Of a stretch of DNA of 64,000 bases, positions 59,801 through 60,842 are shown piece by piece (the stretch's first letter is position 1; each line of letters opens with the position of its first letter). Source of the stretch: Sipunculus nudus. Taxonomy: Eukaryota > Annelida > Sipuncula > Golfingiida > Sipunculidae. The stretch spans positions 75,749,124 to 75,813,123 of the forward strand of contig CM049308.1 of NCBI GenBank assembly GCA_026874595.1. The letters are read 5' to 3'. Position numbers and translations under genes: made by a program. The notes under the pieces were generated by a model. It had not been told where the DNA came from. It did not search any database and was given only the letters and a program-made list of their open reading frames with translations.

Positions 59801-60561
59801 TGGACTTGTATTTGAGTAACTTGGACTTGTACTCAAGTACCTTGAACTTGGATTTGACTAGGATGGACTCAACTACATCAAGGGTAATTATATTAACTTT
59901 CTGTTCCTGAACAGGTAATTTAGTGATAGTTATGTTGTTGTTATGACTGTTGCAGCATGAGTGTCTACAGGTGGTGCTGGTGAGACTGGCTGGTATCCCC
60001 CAGCTCTGGCACCTGGAGTGTCTGCAGCAGGTGTGGACAGCAGTGCTTATGAAGCCTCTTGCTGAAGGTCAGTTTCAGATCAGGAAATGTTAGCTGACTC
60101 ACAGAAAAATCAGACATGGCGATCACCATGATCCATCCTACCAAAACTTTTTGATCCCTATATGAAAATCTATAAAAACAGCATGGAAACCCTATAAATT
60201 TTATTTATCTCAATGTTTTTATCCAATATTTCATCATGAATTCTTTTATTTACCTTGTCATCTTGTTTATCTTTTTTTTTAGGAAATTTTTCAGTTTGTG
60301 CTGTTTTGCTAGATCATAGTTATAGTATTTATTGTTTGAATTAGCATAATGTACATGTAACAATATATTGTAAAACGTCATTTTGTATTAATAAACAATG
60401 CATGTCCAGACAAGCTTTTCTGGGACTGTTCTTTCCCTTTTAAACAGCACTTCCAAGTGTTTTGTAATTTTAAGAAATGTGTTAAATATCCTTTCAGCTG
60501 TAGCACCACTGACTGAAGAACAAGAGTTTGCCTGCCTTCGCTCCATCATACTTCTGCATAG
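2723..60561 (+). CDS. KNTC1: KNTC1/Rod (kinetochore-associated protein 1), partial, 50 exons
   Basis: Rod is the scaffold subunit of the RZZ complex. RZZ builds the kinetochore fibrous corona and recruits Spindly-dynein and Mad1 for the spindle checkpoint (established family knowledge). Fifty exons, 5,307 nt, join with consistent phases into about 1,768 codons without a stop. Family landmarks in order include IYSLPARDILYTL (exon 1), LRIRCLTEAQPETR-LSRLLHKKKF (3-4), LVYKVKATYLLDLL (5), LVGLHTKYNCKLSLAQ (15), LDRVVANELIPSTL (16), LVHELASQAATLC (27), DADWGHRLAKLK (33), KYLESYKRMVPPCELD (37), IHGAVKEIADINSLNL (43), RVRALRCLFSVVDHATIE (46) and LCLDYGIYDPQLWN (48). All fit the recalled vertebrate protein in order. 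Exon 1 starts near the end of the N-terminal beta-propeller; the rest is alpha-solenoid, and exons from about 38 on fall in the Rod_C region. Start codon, 5' exons and 3' end lie outside the window. Introns not described separately show only AT-rich sequence or short repeat fragments. Confidence 0.95.
3531..3580 (+). CDS. KNTC1: KNTC1 exon 2
   Basis: Encodes EAIYIVEGVDEEGGPV. Acceptor TTACAG, donor AG|GTAGAA, ends in phase 2. It corresponds to the human segment containing IYLLEGV. Confidence 0.85.
3926..3991 (+). CDS. KNTC1: KNTC1 exon 3
   Basis: Encodes SSQTGVYSLRIRCLTEAQPET plus a split Arg codon. Acceptor GTTCCAG, donor AAG|GTTAGT. RCLTEA.PE is strongly conserved in Rod. A SINE begins only about 14 bases after its end. 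Confidence 0.9.
4005..4397 (+). mobile_element. tRNA-derived SINE, copy 1
   Basis: The head resembles a tRNA gene: an A-box-like stretch (GTCTAGGGGTTGAGC) and a degenerate B box (GTTTGAATCTC). The body shares the central block GACCCAGCAATGGGG and the tail TGGAGG..GTAACCTCTACC with the copy at 45686-46106. Bivalve genomes are known to carry several tRNA-SINE superfamilies; the exact family is not assigned. It is not a functional tRNA gene. Confidence 0.75.
5215..7355. repeat. Composite dispersed repeat (GTCCGTCC family)
   Basis: Starts with AGCTCAGCTGACTATAAG and a GTCCGTCCGTCTGTCCG tract, and ends with CAGCTGAGTGACGTGACCC and CCCTTGTTT. Two internal blocks (about 5395-5900 and 6000-6500) are diverged copies of each other and of 1-600. 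The end motif recurs at 47748-47780. The layout matches repeats commonly seen in mollusc genomes; no coding capacity remains. Confidence 0.6.
7461..7536 (+). CDS. KNTC1: KNTC1 exon 4
   Basis: Encodes LSRLLHKKKFSAAERFAEQF then NLDVQ, a highly conserved start of the Rod alpha-solenoid. Acceptor ATACACAG, donor CAG|GTACAG. The first base completes the Arg split with exon 3. Confidence 0.95.
8254..8379 (+). CDS. KNTC1: KNTC1 exon 5
   Basis: 42 codons starting LVYKVKATYLLDLLSPWN. Acceptor TTACAG, donor CAG|GTGGGA, phase 0 at both ends. It continues the conserved DV.LVYKVK motif of Rod. Confidence 0.95.
9131..9220 (+). CDS. KNTC1: KNTC1 exon 6
   Basis: 30 codons starting DVEFVVTQCVAAAMPTLPAT. Acceptor TTATTTAG, donor AAG|GTGAGC. 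It matches the Rod segment DDEFVV..CL. Confidence 0.9.
9780..10000. repeat. Dispersed repeat containing AATGAGGTCAGAGG
   Basis: Shares sentences of sequence with 14745-15160, 27103-27775 and 49905-50095, for example ATTTAATGAGGTCAGAGG and AATATTAACCAATA. No coding potential seen. Confidence 0.6.
10032..10088 (+). CDS. KNTC1: KNTC1 exon 7
   Basis: Encodes LSDATTKATSQQMQDLKTT (19 codons, phase 0). Acceptor TTTCAG, donor ACT|GTAAGT. Poorly conserved; supported by splice sites and frame. Confidence 0.8.
10384..10445 (+). CDS. KNTC1: KNTC1 exon 8
   Basis: Encodes VSKTLHRLGTYQVAFGAEQY plus a split codon. Acceptor ATATCAG, donor CAG|GTAGGA. It matches the Rod stretch L.TFYGAFG.E. Confidence 0.85.
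11002..11110 (+). CDS. KNTC1: KNTC1 exon 9
   Basis: Encodes ASQWEYLSHTDMLHQFLKWL and then TAGELHVAFTIWRRHQ. Acceptor ATTACAG, donor CAG|GTAATC. It matches the Rod segment SSWIEFL...GNLV.AQYLWLRH. Confidence 0.92.
11554..11661. mobile_element. Short MITE with GTTGATTCAACG palindrome
   Basis: About 108 bases bounded by CCCAGTTGGCACTGGAC and the inverted GTCCATTGTCCGCTGGG. The core repeats CGTTGATTCAACGTTG-like words on both strands. Similar ends and cores are widespread in animal genomes. No coding capacity. Confidence 0.7.
11932..12075 (+). CDS. KNTC1: KNTC1 exon 10
   Basis: 48 codons beginning SEFEERFNHDLLEDIL and ending LIPYVTLVYPEGL. Acceptor TTTTTGTAG, donor CTG|GTATGG. It aligns with the Rod region ANFESRF...VIPFVRR.VPEG. 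Confidence 0.95.
13079..14330. mobile_element. Possible non-autonomous DNA transposon
   Basis: TACCGTATTTACCGCG at the left faces CGCATAAATACGGTA at the right, an inverted repeat of about 11 bases. The interior is richer in CpG than flanking intron, which suggests a fairly recent insert. A motif like its right end (GGGGGGCCGTGTTATACAC) also occurs near 12528, so the true boundary may lie further left. The superfamily is not assigned. Confidence 0.4.
14643..14699 (+). CDS. KNTC1: KNTC1 exon 11
   Basis: Encodes ADIAVWLDQRARNMELTER, 19 codons. Acceptor TTGTCAG, donor AGG|GTATGT. It matches Rod LAKWLEQAARNLELTD. Confidence 0.95.
14745..15160. repeat. Dispersed repeat, TATACGCCTGTC family
   Basis: Begins TATACGCCTGTCTATGAGAG and shares blocks with 27103-27775, including GGTATACCCA, TTTTAGTGTC and ATATTAACCAATA. 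Non-coding. Confidence 0.65.
15754..15873 (+). CDS. KNTC1: KNTC1 exon 12
   Basis: 40 codons starting EGWPQNALDMCNLLKMSYY and ending KQFTTQ. Acceptor TTTGCAG, donor CAG|GTCAGT. It corresponds to Rod WPENGLQLAEIF; the second half is lineage-specific. Confidence 0.9.
16661..16702 (+). CDS. KNTC1: KNTC1 exon 13
   Basis: A 42-nt exon encoding VCSLSVGYSEMIHK. Acceptor ATTTACAG, donor AAG|GTGAGT, phase 0. It falls in the poorly conserved stretch before the NLRELI.LH motif. Confidence 0.75.
17615..17629 (+). CDS. KNTC1: KNTC1 exon 14, candidate 15-nt microexon
   Basis: Encodes KEKPE. It is flanked by CACATTTTAG and GAG|GTAAAT, both good splice sites, and keeps phase 0 on both sides. The protein reads in frame with or without it, so it may be optional or alternatively spliced. 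Its short length leaves real doubt. Confidence 0.5.
17918..18049 (+). CDS. KNTC1: KNTC1 exon 15
   Basis: 44 codons; acidic start EEDAEEAQPSS, then LASQLRDLVGLHTKYNCKLS. Acceptor TGTTCAG, donor CAG|GTAAGT. It strongly matches Rod NNLRELITLHRKYNCKLAL. Confidence 0.95.
18418..18894 (+). repeat. Tandem array of decoy 3' splice sites upstream of exon 16
   Basis: Six diverged copies of an about 82-bp unit start at 18418, 18484, 18567, 18649, 18730 and 18813; the real exon at 18895 is the seventh. Each unit holds a pyrimidine-rich intron end with AG, or a near match (one reads TTCAAG), then about 40-45 nt copied from the exon (GAGACGACAGAGTCACTGAT and on). The spacing is not a multiple of three. 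Reading from the 18813 copy into the exon meets a stop. Confidence 0.9.
18895..19038 (+). CDS. KNTC1: KNTC1 exon 16
   Basis: 48 codons: ETTESLMYRMLDRVVANELI, then PSTLQNLIKPYMKEH and onward. Acceptor TTTCCTAG, donor TGT|GTATGT. It matches Rod ENTTTIVFRMFDKVLAPELIP. Chosen over the six upstream copies because only this one continues into conserved coding sequence in frame. Confidence 0.95.
19687..19785 (+). CDS. KNTC1: KNTC1 exon 17
   Basis: 33 codons: DLVNREGRVRSYLGEAPWEV and then KSIAVIHCIKDPE. Acceptor CTTTGTAG, donor GAG|GTGTGA. It matches Rod AWEAKAMAVIACL.D. Confidence 0.93.
20261..20364 (+). CDS. KNTC1: KNTC1 exon 18
   Basis: Encodes YQCKSILEVTKKAHVPWSQG and then VQELVDYGL. Acceptor CTTGCAG, donor CAG|GTCAGT, ends in phase 2. 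It matches Rod VLKIMYAAVVPWSAAVEQLV. Confidence 0.92.
20556..20693 (+). repeat. DIRS left inverted terminal repeat
   Basis: Begins AATGAGAATTTTCTCTGTTA and ends GTAATCACATTTT. It is complementary to 24307-24444 with only scattered mismatches. Confidence 0.9.
20815..21317 (+). pseudogene. DIRS gag-like ORF, frame broken at poly-G
   Basis: Starts MENPTYCVSCGSL. The pattern C-x2-C...H-x2-C-x2-C followed by DPCFYCQTW is typical of DIRS ORF1. The frame runs into a run of 20 G at 21053-21072. A different frame after the run continues with a serine/arginine-rich stretch (SHSRKRRSS) to 21317, so length change of the G run has probably broken it. A start at 20815 is the first ATG in frame. Proline-rich remnants follow to about 21750. 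Confidence 0.65.
21771..22691 (+). pseudogene. DIRS reverse transcriptase thumb and RNase H domain
   Basis: The frame carries an RT thumb-like segment (ATFIPFGRLYLRPVQ), then an RNase H domain with its four acidic positions visible: VYTDASLLGWDA, NVLELRAV, VRTDNTTVVAYINRQ and SNILADALS. This is the DIRS/Ngaro type of RNase H. The polymerase palm with its catalytic Asp pair should precede the thumb but is missing. The true reading start is unknown; the ATG at 21771 is only the first in this frame. A C15 run at 22639-22653 lies near its end. Confidence 0.8.
22910..24096 (+). pseudogene. DIRS tyrosine recombinase, disabled
   Basis: An N-terminal SAM-like part (LDFFVFLLQDKHLSYQSLLG, about 23130-23280) and the catalytic part (LALASASRRSELHALV, near 23410-23470) lie in different frames, so there is a frameshift around 23330-23390. 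The first catalytic Arg is present. The later His-x-x-Arg motif reads HDIQ (codon 23848-23850), so the second Arg is lost. A TAG at 23917-23919 stops the frame before the segment STFTHFYLKAV that should hold the nucleophilic Tyr. A G19 run lies at 23673-23691. Confidence 0.8.
24155..24264 (+). repeat. DIRS internal complementary region
   Basis: Two abutting arms. 24155-24203 is complementary to the left end 20517-20565 with one mismatch. 24214-24264 is perfectly complementary to the right end 24446-24496. Family models use such a region to template joining of the two ends through a circular intermediate. Confidence 0.92.
24307..24444 (-). repeat. DIRS right inverted terminal repeat
   Basis: Complement of 20556-20693. 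Element-specific end sequence continues to about 24500. Confidence 0.9.
24684..24786 (+). CDS. KNTC1: KNTC1 exon 19
   Basis: Encodes TSEIKHHVQLMELKKVLLEY and then NLPDYNVAMQQNAE. Acceptor TTGACAG, donor GAG|GTTGGG. It matches Rod VKLLQESYKLMEMKKLLRGY. It lies 184 bases after the DIRS element. Confidence 0.92.
25172..25309 (+). CDS. KNTC1: KNTC1 exon 20
   Basis: 46 codons: TLMRYILKADRETALQDALE and then VVKAYSHLDDIMAYMFRIRL. Acceptor CTTCAG, donor AGG|GTAGGA. It matches Rod VVRYILKQD.PSSLEDALKV. Confidence 0.93.
25792..26188 (+). repeat. Tandem array of decoy 3' splice sites upstream of exon 21
   Basis: Five copies start at 25792, 25874, 25953, 26032 and 26109; the real exon at 26189 is the sixth. 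Unit spacing is 77-82 bases. Each unit carries TTGTTGATTTCAG followed by about 40 nt copied from the exon (CTTGGAGAGTGCATGGACTT and on). The fifth copy has AG changed to AA. Reading through from an upstream copy gives a stop. Confidence 0.92.
26189..26308 (+). CDS. KNTC1: KNTC1 exon 21
   Basis: 40 codons: LGESMDLIRSLPEDKAYACI, then TRVVTMALVLLNDPVCIKEK. Acceptor CGATTTCAG, donor AAG|GTAGGT. It matches Rod EDCLLLLKSLPPAEAEKTAER. Chosen as the true copy because only it continues past the repeated portion. Confidence 0.93.
26620..26695 (+). CDS. KNTC1: KNTC1 exon 22
   Basis: Encodes ENKVMKILTTRAAVEALRYL and then LTTDI, ending in phase 1. Acceptor ATAACAG, donor ATAG|GTAAAA. It fits the Rod stretch before VDILKILCDI. 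Confidence 0.88.
27103..27775. repeat. Dispersed repeat with internal 140-bp tandem units and DR1 motifs
   Basis: Begins TATACGCCCGTCTTATGACA. The block from about 27424 repeats with spacing of about 138-142 bases. Three units carry the perfect direct repeat AGGTCAGAGGTCA at 27433, 27575 and 27714. Confidence 0.7.
27876..27940 (+). CDS. KNTC1: KNTC1 exon 23
   Basis: Encodes DPLEMEEHKMMLNNLKNILA and then LQ. Acceptor AATATAG, donor CAG|GTAAGC. Frame-consistent with exons 22 and 24. Confidence 0.87.
28672..28791 (+). CDS. KNTC1: KNTC1 exon 24
   Basis: 40 codons: VDFGEFITYNNYMKETHRRQ, then AVTRFIEKYLSGDIP and on. Acceptor CTTACAG, donor GCT|GTGAGT. It corresponds to Rod NFEVFLSFEDY. Confidence 0.92.
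29842..29903 (+). CDS. KNTC1: KNTC1 exon 25
   Basis: Encodes MVNPERKQKDPEPAGTAWVS plus a split codon; a charged linker also present at this place in vertebrate Rod. Acceptor TTAACAG, donor AAG|GTATGT. Confidence 0.82.
30301..30402 (+). CDS. KNTC1: KNTC1 exon 26
   Basis: Encodes FGRLMGFSRDEVLGQLAVKT and then VEVGEVDKAVQLC. Acceptor CTTTCAG, donor AA|GTAAGT. It matches the Rod repeat-like LALQMSKQELEAELTLRAL. Confidence 0.92.
30975..31141 (+). CDS. KNTC1: KNTC1 exon 27
   Basis: 55 codons including QLYELTPLQSTGQVLYQVAL and LPSLVHELASQAATLCHP. It strongly matches Rod LPSMIHDLASQAATICSPD. Acceptor ATACAG, donor G|GTCTGT. Confidence 0.95.
32150..32247 (+). CDS. KNTC1: KNTC1 exon 28
   Basis: Encodes LLQNCVELGKCTGLLQAVTR and then ECESGDYGVSVQ. 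Acceptor TTGACAG, donor CAG|GTCAGT. It matches Rod FLLDALELCKHTLMAVELSR. Confidence 0.94.
32360..32504. mobile_element. TA-flanked MITE, CAGTGAAACCTG family, copy 1
   Basis: Starts TA-CAGTGAAACCTGTGTAATA and ends with ACAGGTTCCAGTG, an imperfect inverted repeat. Shares ends and the phrase AATAAGACCAC with 50459-50561. The right end is diverged and no right-side TA is seen. Confidence 0.7.
32987..33140 (+). CDS. KNTC1: KNTC1 exon 29
   Basis: Includes RAIHSQDVDTWRSEHEQWLT and EDGLVMESDAVLPLANKYTL. Acceptor CCGCCAG, donor ACAG|GTAACT. It matches Rod DPYEEWSY..FFSEDGIVLESQMVLP. Confidence 0.95.
33212..33267. repeat. Perfect 14-bp inverted repeat
   Basis: AGTCCAGAACTGGA at 33212-33225 pairs with TCCAGTTCTGGACT at 33254-33267 around a 28-base loop. 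It lies in the intron 72 bases after exon 29. Could be a stem-loop or a MITE remnant. Confidence 0.8.
33805..33992 (+). CDS. KNTC1: KNTC1 exon 30
   Basis: 62 codons including ARYNQLSLEKDQKPNI and LLTIQYAIDFVNSEISQRAL. The acceptor is a tandem NAGNAG (TTTCAGCAG), so the exon could also start at 33808, dropping one codon without changing phase. Donor CAA|GTGAGG. It aligns with Rod WELALRFVVGSFGTCLQHSV. Confidence 0.92.
35030..36002 (+). mobile_element. TA-flanked pogo/Tigger-like element, deleted
   Basis: 973 bases from CAGTAGAACGCCTCCT to AGGAGTTCTACTG, flanked by TA on both sides. Phrases such as ACGGTCA recur near both ends. The only transposase-like remnant is on the plus strand near 35735-35808, ALKEKEDLIRKIDGKSSRQL, which resembles the N-terminal psq-type helix-turn-helix of CENP-B/Tigger proteins. 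It runs into a poly-T tract. No DDE domain is visible. Confidence 0.75.
35735..35808 (+). pseudogene. Tigger-like transposase N-terminal HTH remnant
   Basis: LKEKEDLIRKIDGKSSRQLA is the usual start of the CENP-B/pogo DNA-binding domain. The frame ends in a T run within 10 residues. Everything downstream is lost. Confidence 0.6.
36435..36524 (+). CDS. KNTC1: KNTC1 exon 31
   Basis: 30 codons: ETSEQKFVESLSPMLKKVTI, then QDQIFDLLVK. Acceptor ATTTCAG, donor AAG|GTAGGT. It fits Rod KEKAVIFIRENATTLLHKV. Confidence 0.88.
36732..39115 (-). mobile_element. pogo/Tigger DNA transposon with decayed transposase
   Basis: The left end, after TA, reads CAGTCGGACCCCGTTAATCC. The right end near 39102 keeps only GCCGGAT before decaying. 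GCCGGATTACG-like words repeat near both ends (36780-36805, 38955-39110). A transposase pseudogene lies inside on the minus strand. The element sits in the intron between exons 31 and 32, antisense to KNTC1. Confidence 0.88.
37096..38638 (-). pseudogene. Tigger-type DDE transposase pseudogene
   Basis: Order from the N end: psq-type HTH (NVSLKRDICLYKEKHPKATQ), CENP-B/Tc5-type HTH (EEALTLWLKDIVAHRA), then a DDE domain with FNFDETGLFF and QPLDVGVIQAF. Lesions seen: a TGA at codon 4; a frameshift near 38490; another near 38240 between the HTH and the DDE part; and the second catalytic Asp is Asn (LLVNNHTSH, codon 37804-37806). The C end QCTLDRYF fits a PCNA-binding PIP box, a feature known for pogo transposase. 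The C-terminal frame of 375 codons is otherwise open, so decay is moderate. Confidence 0.9.
40027..40155 (+). CDS. KNTC1: KNTC1 exon 32
   Basis: 43 codons: VISQKRVDYQLALGLLTTVS and then QNTAGKWLRVLTTKAGNNYK. Acceptor GTTTCAG, donor ATG|GTGTGT. It matches Rod CRLVDLDLALGYCTLLP. Confidence 0.95.
40738..40854 (+). CDS. KNTC1: KNTC1 exon 33
   Basis: 39 codons: SLGKVGKALAELYEDTETLK, then DADWGHRLAKLK. Acceptor ATCACAG, donor AAG|GTTTTT (weak). It matches Rod GSELASLYQE and DAQWGIRLGKLG. Confidence 0.95.
41391..41500 (+). CDS. KNTC1: KNTC1 exon 34
   Basis: 36 codons: ISFMHAFRAPSLKKKDLVPE and then LVSCPGMTAEVLMDYC. Acceptor CTTGCAG, donor CAG|GTCTGT. It matches Rod ISFQPVFRQHFLTKKDLI. Confidence 0.94.
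42021..43074. mobile_element. TA-flanked element, CAGTGAAACCTG family, long copy
   Basis: 1,054 bases from CAGTGAAACCTGTCTAAAG to CTAATGGACACC-type inverted end (ACCAGTTTTCACTG), with TA at both edges. Phrases such as TGTCC(T/G)TAATAG recur near both ends. No transposase ORF is recognisable, so it is non-autonomous; the ends fit a pogo/Tigger or other TA-targeting family. Confidence 0.75.
43081..43507. repeat. GTCTTGAGTC-rich repeat bounded by TCTAGAC
   Basis: TCTAGACC at the left and TCTAGACG at the right enclose reiterated (A)GTCTTGA and GACTTGGGTC words in both orientations. Starts right after the preceding element. A related word pattern fills 58895-59880. Confidence 0.5.
43770..43950 (+). 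CDS. KNTC1: KNTC1 exon 35
   Basis: 60 codons: TYKLPLDGVLLQYLDCLFQP, then KEVLSQADTSIRKITDKAGL. Acceptor CTTGCAG, donor GAG|GTAAAT. It matches Rod CSTFQLDCDAVLQLFIETLL. Confidence 0.93.
44983..45063 (+). CDS. KNTC1: KNTC1 exon 36
   Basis: 27 codons: LDPYNYAKAEFLLQHMHSLE then PSSKSEK. Acceptor is a T10 tract plus AG, donor AAG|GTAAGT. It matches Rod HKLDPYDYEMIEVVLKVI. Confidence 0.95.
45556..45651 (+). CDS. KNTC1: KNTC1 exon 37
   Basis: 32 codons: GLHLLKYLESYKRMVPPCEL, then DVSYTGNPNDTQ. Acceptor CCTACAG, donor CAG|GTAAGA. It matches Rod LSILKHLKSYRRISPPVDLE. Confidence 0.95.
45686..46106 (+). mobile_element. tRNA-derived SINE, copy 2
   Basis: The head has an A box (TGGCTCAGGGGTAGAGCG) and a B box (GGGTTTGAATCTCAGCC) in tRNA spacing. 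The body shares TTCCT(T/C)GGTGTT.TGACCCAGC and the end GTTACCTCCACCC plus A run with copy 1. The A-rich tail and better boxes suggest a younger copy than 4005-4397. Confidence 0.82.
46616..46700 (+). CDS. KNTC1: KNTC1 exon 38
   Basis: 28 codons: IVLEAASELSKIRIPLHPLL then LGDPWKII. Acceptor CTTACAG, donor CA|GTAAGT. It matches Rod RLPFHLIFFGTAQNFWKIL. Confidence 0.93.
47036..47094 (+). CDS. KNTC1: KNTC1 exon 39
   Basis: Encodes NEVIPSNVELWLKVASLLK after a split Thr codon. Acceptor GTTTCAG, donor AAG|GTAAGT. It fits Rod ELSEESFPTLLLISKLMK. Confidence 0.9.
47160..47785. repeat. Dispersed repeat, GTCCGTC family
   Basis: Starts near GGGACGGCGTCGTCCGTC, includes GTCCGCCGTCC, and ends ACAGCTGAGTGATGTGTCCC then CCCTTGTTT, the same end motif as 7320-7355. 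Non-coding. Confidence 0.6.
48732..48957 (+). CDS. KNTC1: KNTC1 exon 40
   Basis: The longest exon here, 75 codons: ADLNLVYMATIKNMVEAHMQ, a SSSASQDKAKCRWGKD linker, then LLSLLLKITNSEMAISCGTW. Acceptor GCTTCAG, donor ATGG|GTCAGT. It matches Rod LDTLYVSTAKHVFEKKL and ESCLLSIVNPEWAVAIA. GC content is well above flanking intron. Confidence 0.95.
49905..50095. repeat. Dispersed repeat with AATGAGGGTCAGAGGTCA
   Basis: Shares ATATTAACCAATA, TTTGCATTCT and the GGTCAGAGGTCA block with 9780-10000 and 27103-27775. Ends just before exon 41. Confidence 0.6.
50140..50213 (+). CDS. KNTC1: KNTC1 exon 41
   Basis: Encodes AEKVMALKTVVSLTKKWVET then LPAQ after a split Gly codon. Acceptor CTTGAAG with a weak pyrimidine tract, donor CAG|GTAAAT. 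It matches Rod FKISALKFCLYLAERWLQNI. Confidence 0.9.
50459..50561. mobile_element. TA-flanked MITE, CAGTGAAACCTG family, short copy
   Basis: 103 bases from CAGTGGAACCTGTAAAAGG to ACAGGTTTCACTG, flanked by TA on both sides. Nearly palindromic throughout: TAATAAGACCACCTGTG faces CACAGGTGGTCTTATTA. It ends 62 bases before exon 42. Confidence 0.88.
50624..50837 (+). CDS. KNTC1: KNTC1 exon 42
   Basis: 71 codons: SQQIQKAQAALDQFSFFYRR, LLTEQVLFLYGLGSPDLVSL and FEHGSIIRRTQGKSLMDNLP. Acceptor TGTTACAG, donor CAG|GTATAG. It matches Rod EKREKAEALLKKLHIQYRRS and LYEHPSINQRIQ. Confidence 0.95.
51438..51562 (+). CDS. KNTC1: KNTC1 exon 43
   Basis: Encodes DIHGAVKEIADINSLNLSKI then LVALVEKWLPSTALKQQ. Acceptor CATGGCAG, donor GTG|GTGGGT. 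It strongly matches Rod DIHAAAKEIAEVNEINLEKV..MLLEKWL. Confidence 0.96.
52175..52254 (+). CDS. KNTC1: KNTC1 exon 44, ends at a GC donor
   Basis: Encodes TLNAETDFEVTLRMCENMEE then EEDNLK plus a split Arg codon. Acceptor ATTGACAG. The donor reads AGAG|GCAAGT, the typical GC-AG form. Using the nearby GT at 52259 would shift frame and give a stop in the next exon. It matches Rod ELQEDEALRRVQYLL. Confidence 0.92.
52736..52805 (+). CDS. KNTC1: KNTC1 exon 45
   Basis: Encodes VVYILQQGTMEHNASVLFNF then VNK. Acceptor CATGACAG, donor AAG|GTAATT. It matches Rod VQYLLLSRPIDYSSRMLFVF. Confidence 0.94.
53044..53403. mobile_element. TIR element (GGTTCTCAGGCAC ends), unfilled copy
   Basis: About 360 bases. 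TATGGTTCTCAGGCACCGCC at the left faces AGTGCCTGAGAACCATACC at the right; GGCCAAAA-type outer ends are also inverted. Over its whole length it is the reverse complement of the halves of 60843-62820. Non-coding. It ends 119 bases before exon 46. Confidence 0.85.
53523..53635 (+). CDS. KNTC1: KNTC1 exon 46
   Basis: 37 codons: DSSKFTPLCRVRALRCLFSV then VDHATIEKYCRQTIEDI. Acceptor CTTTCTACAG, donor CAG|GTATGT. It matches Rod LTFAHRTRALQCLFYLADKETIE. Confidence 0.95.
54163..56205. repeat. Degenerate multi-unit repeat filling the intron before exon 47
   Basis: Blocks of about 300-350 bases recur with divergence: ACAGATTTCTTT.ATATTATGCA near 54580, 54908 and 55208 (a looser match near 55675), and TGACCTTGAATAT with ATCATGAATATCTTAAAAAG. 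The edges GGAGATACTATGG (54175) and GGCGATACTATGGCACC (56176) are similar in direct orientation. The left CAGACATAGTCTG is a small palindrome. An AT-only stretch lies at 54960-55030. No ORF of note. Confidence 0.6.
57277..57430 (+). CDS. KNTC1: KNTC1 exon 47
   Basis: 51 codons: YIVYTRQNMQTELYLHELSR, then LHITHTHNKFKQCNKEGLAK and SIFRSHSREKM. Acceptor TTTACAG, donor ATG|GTAACT. It joins in phase to exon 46 and matches Rod SYLRCITFLASFETLNIPIT and GMIKGLWKNHSHE. Confidence 0.94.
58130..58225 (+). CDS. KNTC1: KNTC1 exon 48
   Basis: 32 codons: ALSLVCGLCLDYGIYDPQLW then NTVLKQMNHLKM. Acceptor CTGTTGTAG, donor ATG|GTAGGT. It strongly matches Rod LVTELCLEYKIYDLQLWNGLL. Confidence 0.96.
58895..59880. 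repeat. GGACTC/TTGGACTTG-rich repeat
   Basis: GACTCGAGTCCGGACAGGAG at the left and a dense run of (C)TTGGACTTG(T)ACT and GAGTACCTTGG words at 59720-59875. Words occur in both orientations at the two ends. Non-coding; similar in style to 43081-43507. Confidence 0.5.
59956..60067 (+). CDS. KNTC1: KNTC1 exon 49
   Basis: 37 codons: HECLQVVLVRLAGIPQLWHL then ECLQQVWTAVLMKPLAE. Acceptor GTTGCAG, donor AAG|GTCAGT. It matches Rod LRKVLKAISSIHSLWQVPYFSKAWQRV. Confidence 0.95.
60498..60561 (+). CDS. KNTC1: KNTC1 exon 50, last seen
   Basis: Encodes VAPLTEEQEFACLRSIILLH after a split Ala codon, ending in phase 2. Acceptor CTTTCAG, donor AG|GTAAGT. It matches Rod ASCPLSPDQLSDCSESLIAVL. The next exon, expected to read like CPV..DLDL, is not found before 64000. 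Confidence 0.94.
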
Positions 60562-60842
60562 GTAAGTAATCAGTTATGTTCCAACAGGATCAAATGTGTT
60601 ATTAATTTGATAACAGGTATTTGAAATCAGATTCTTTCATATACAATTAAGTAATTTTCCTGATAATTTTACTGGTAAGTTTTTAATAGAACCTCATTAT
60701 TTTAATTAACCACATCTGTTTATGTAACATACCAGGTTTTCTTTTTATTGACATCTGAATGTCATGAGGATGTGCCAGAATAGGGTTCTCATGCCCTGAA
60801 AAGGTCATGAATTTTTAATTATTAAAAATTCACAACTAAATA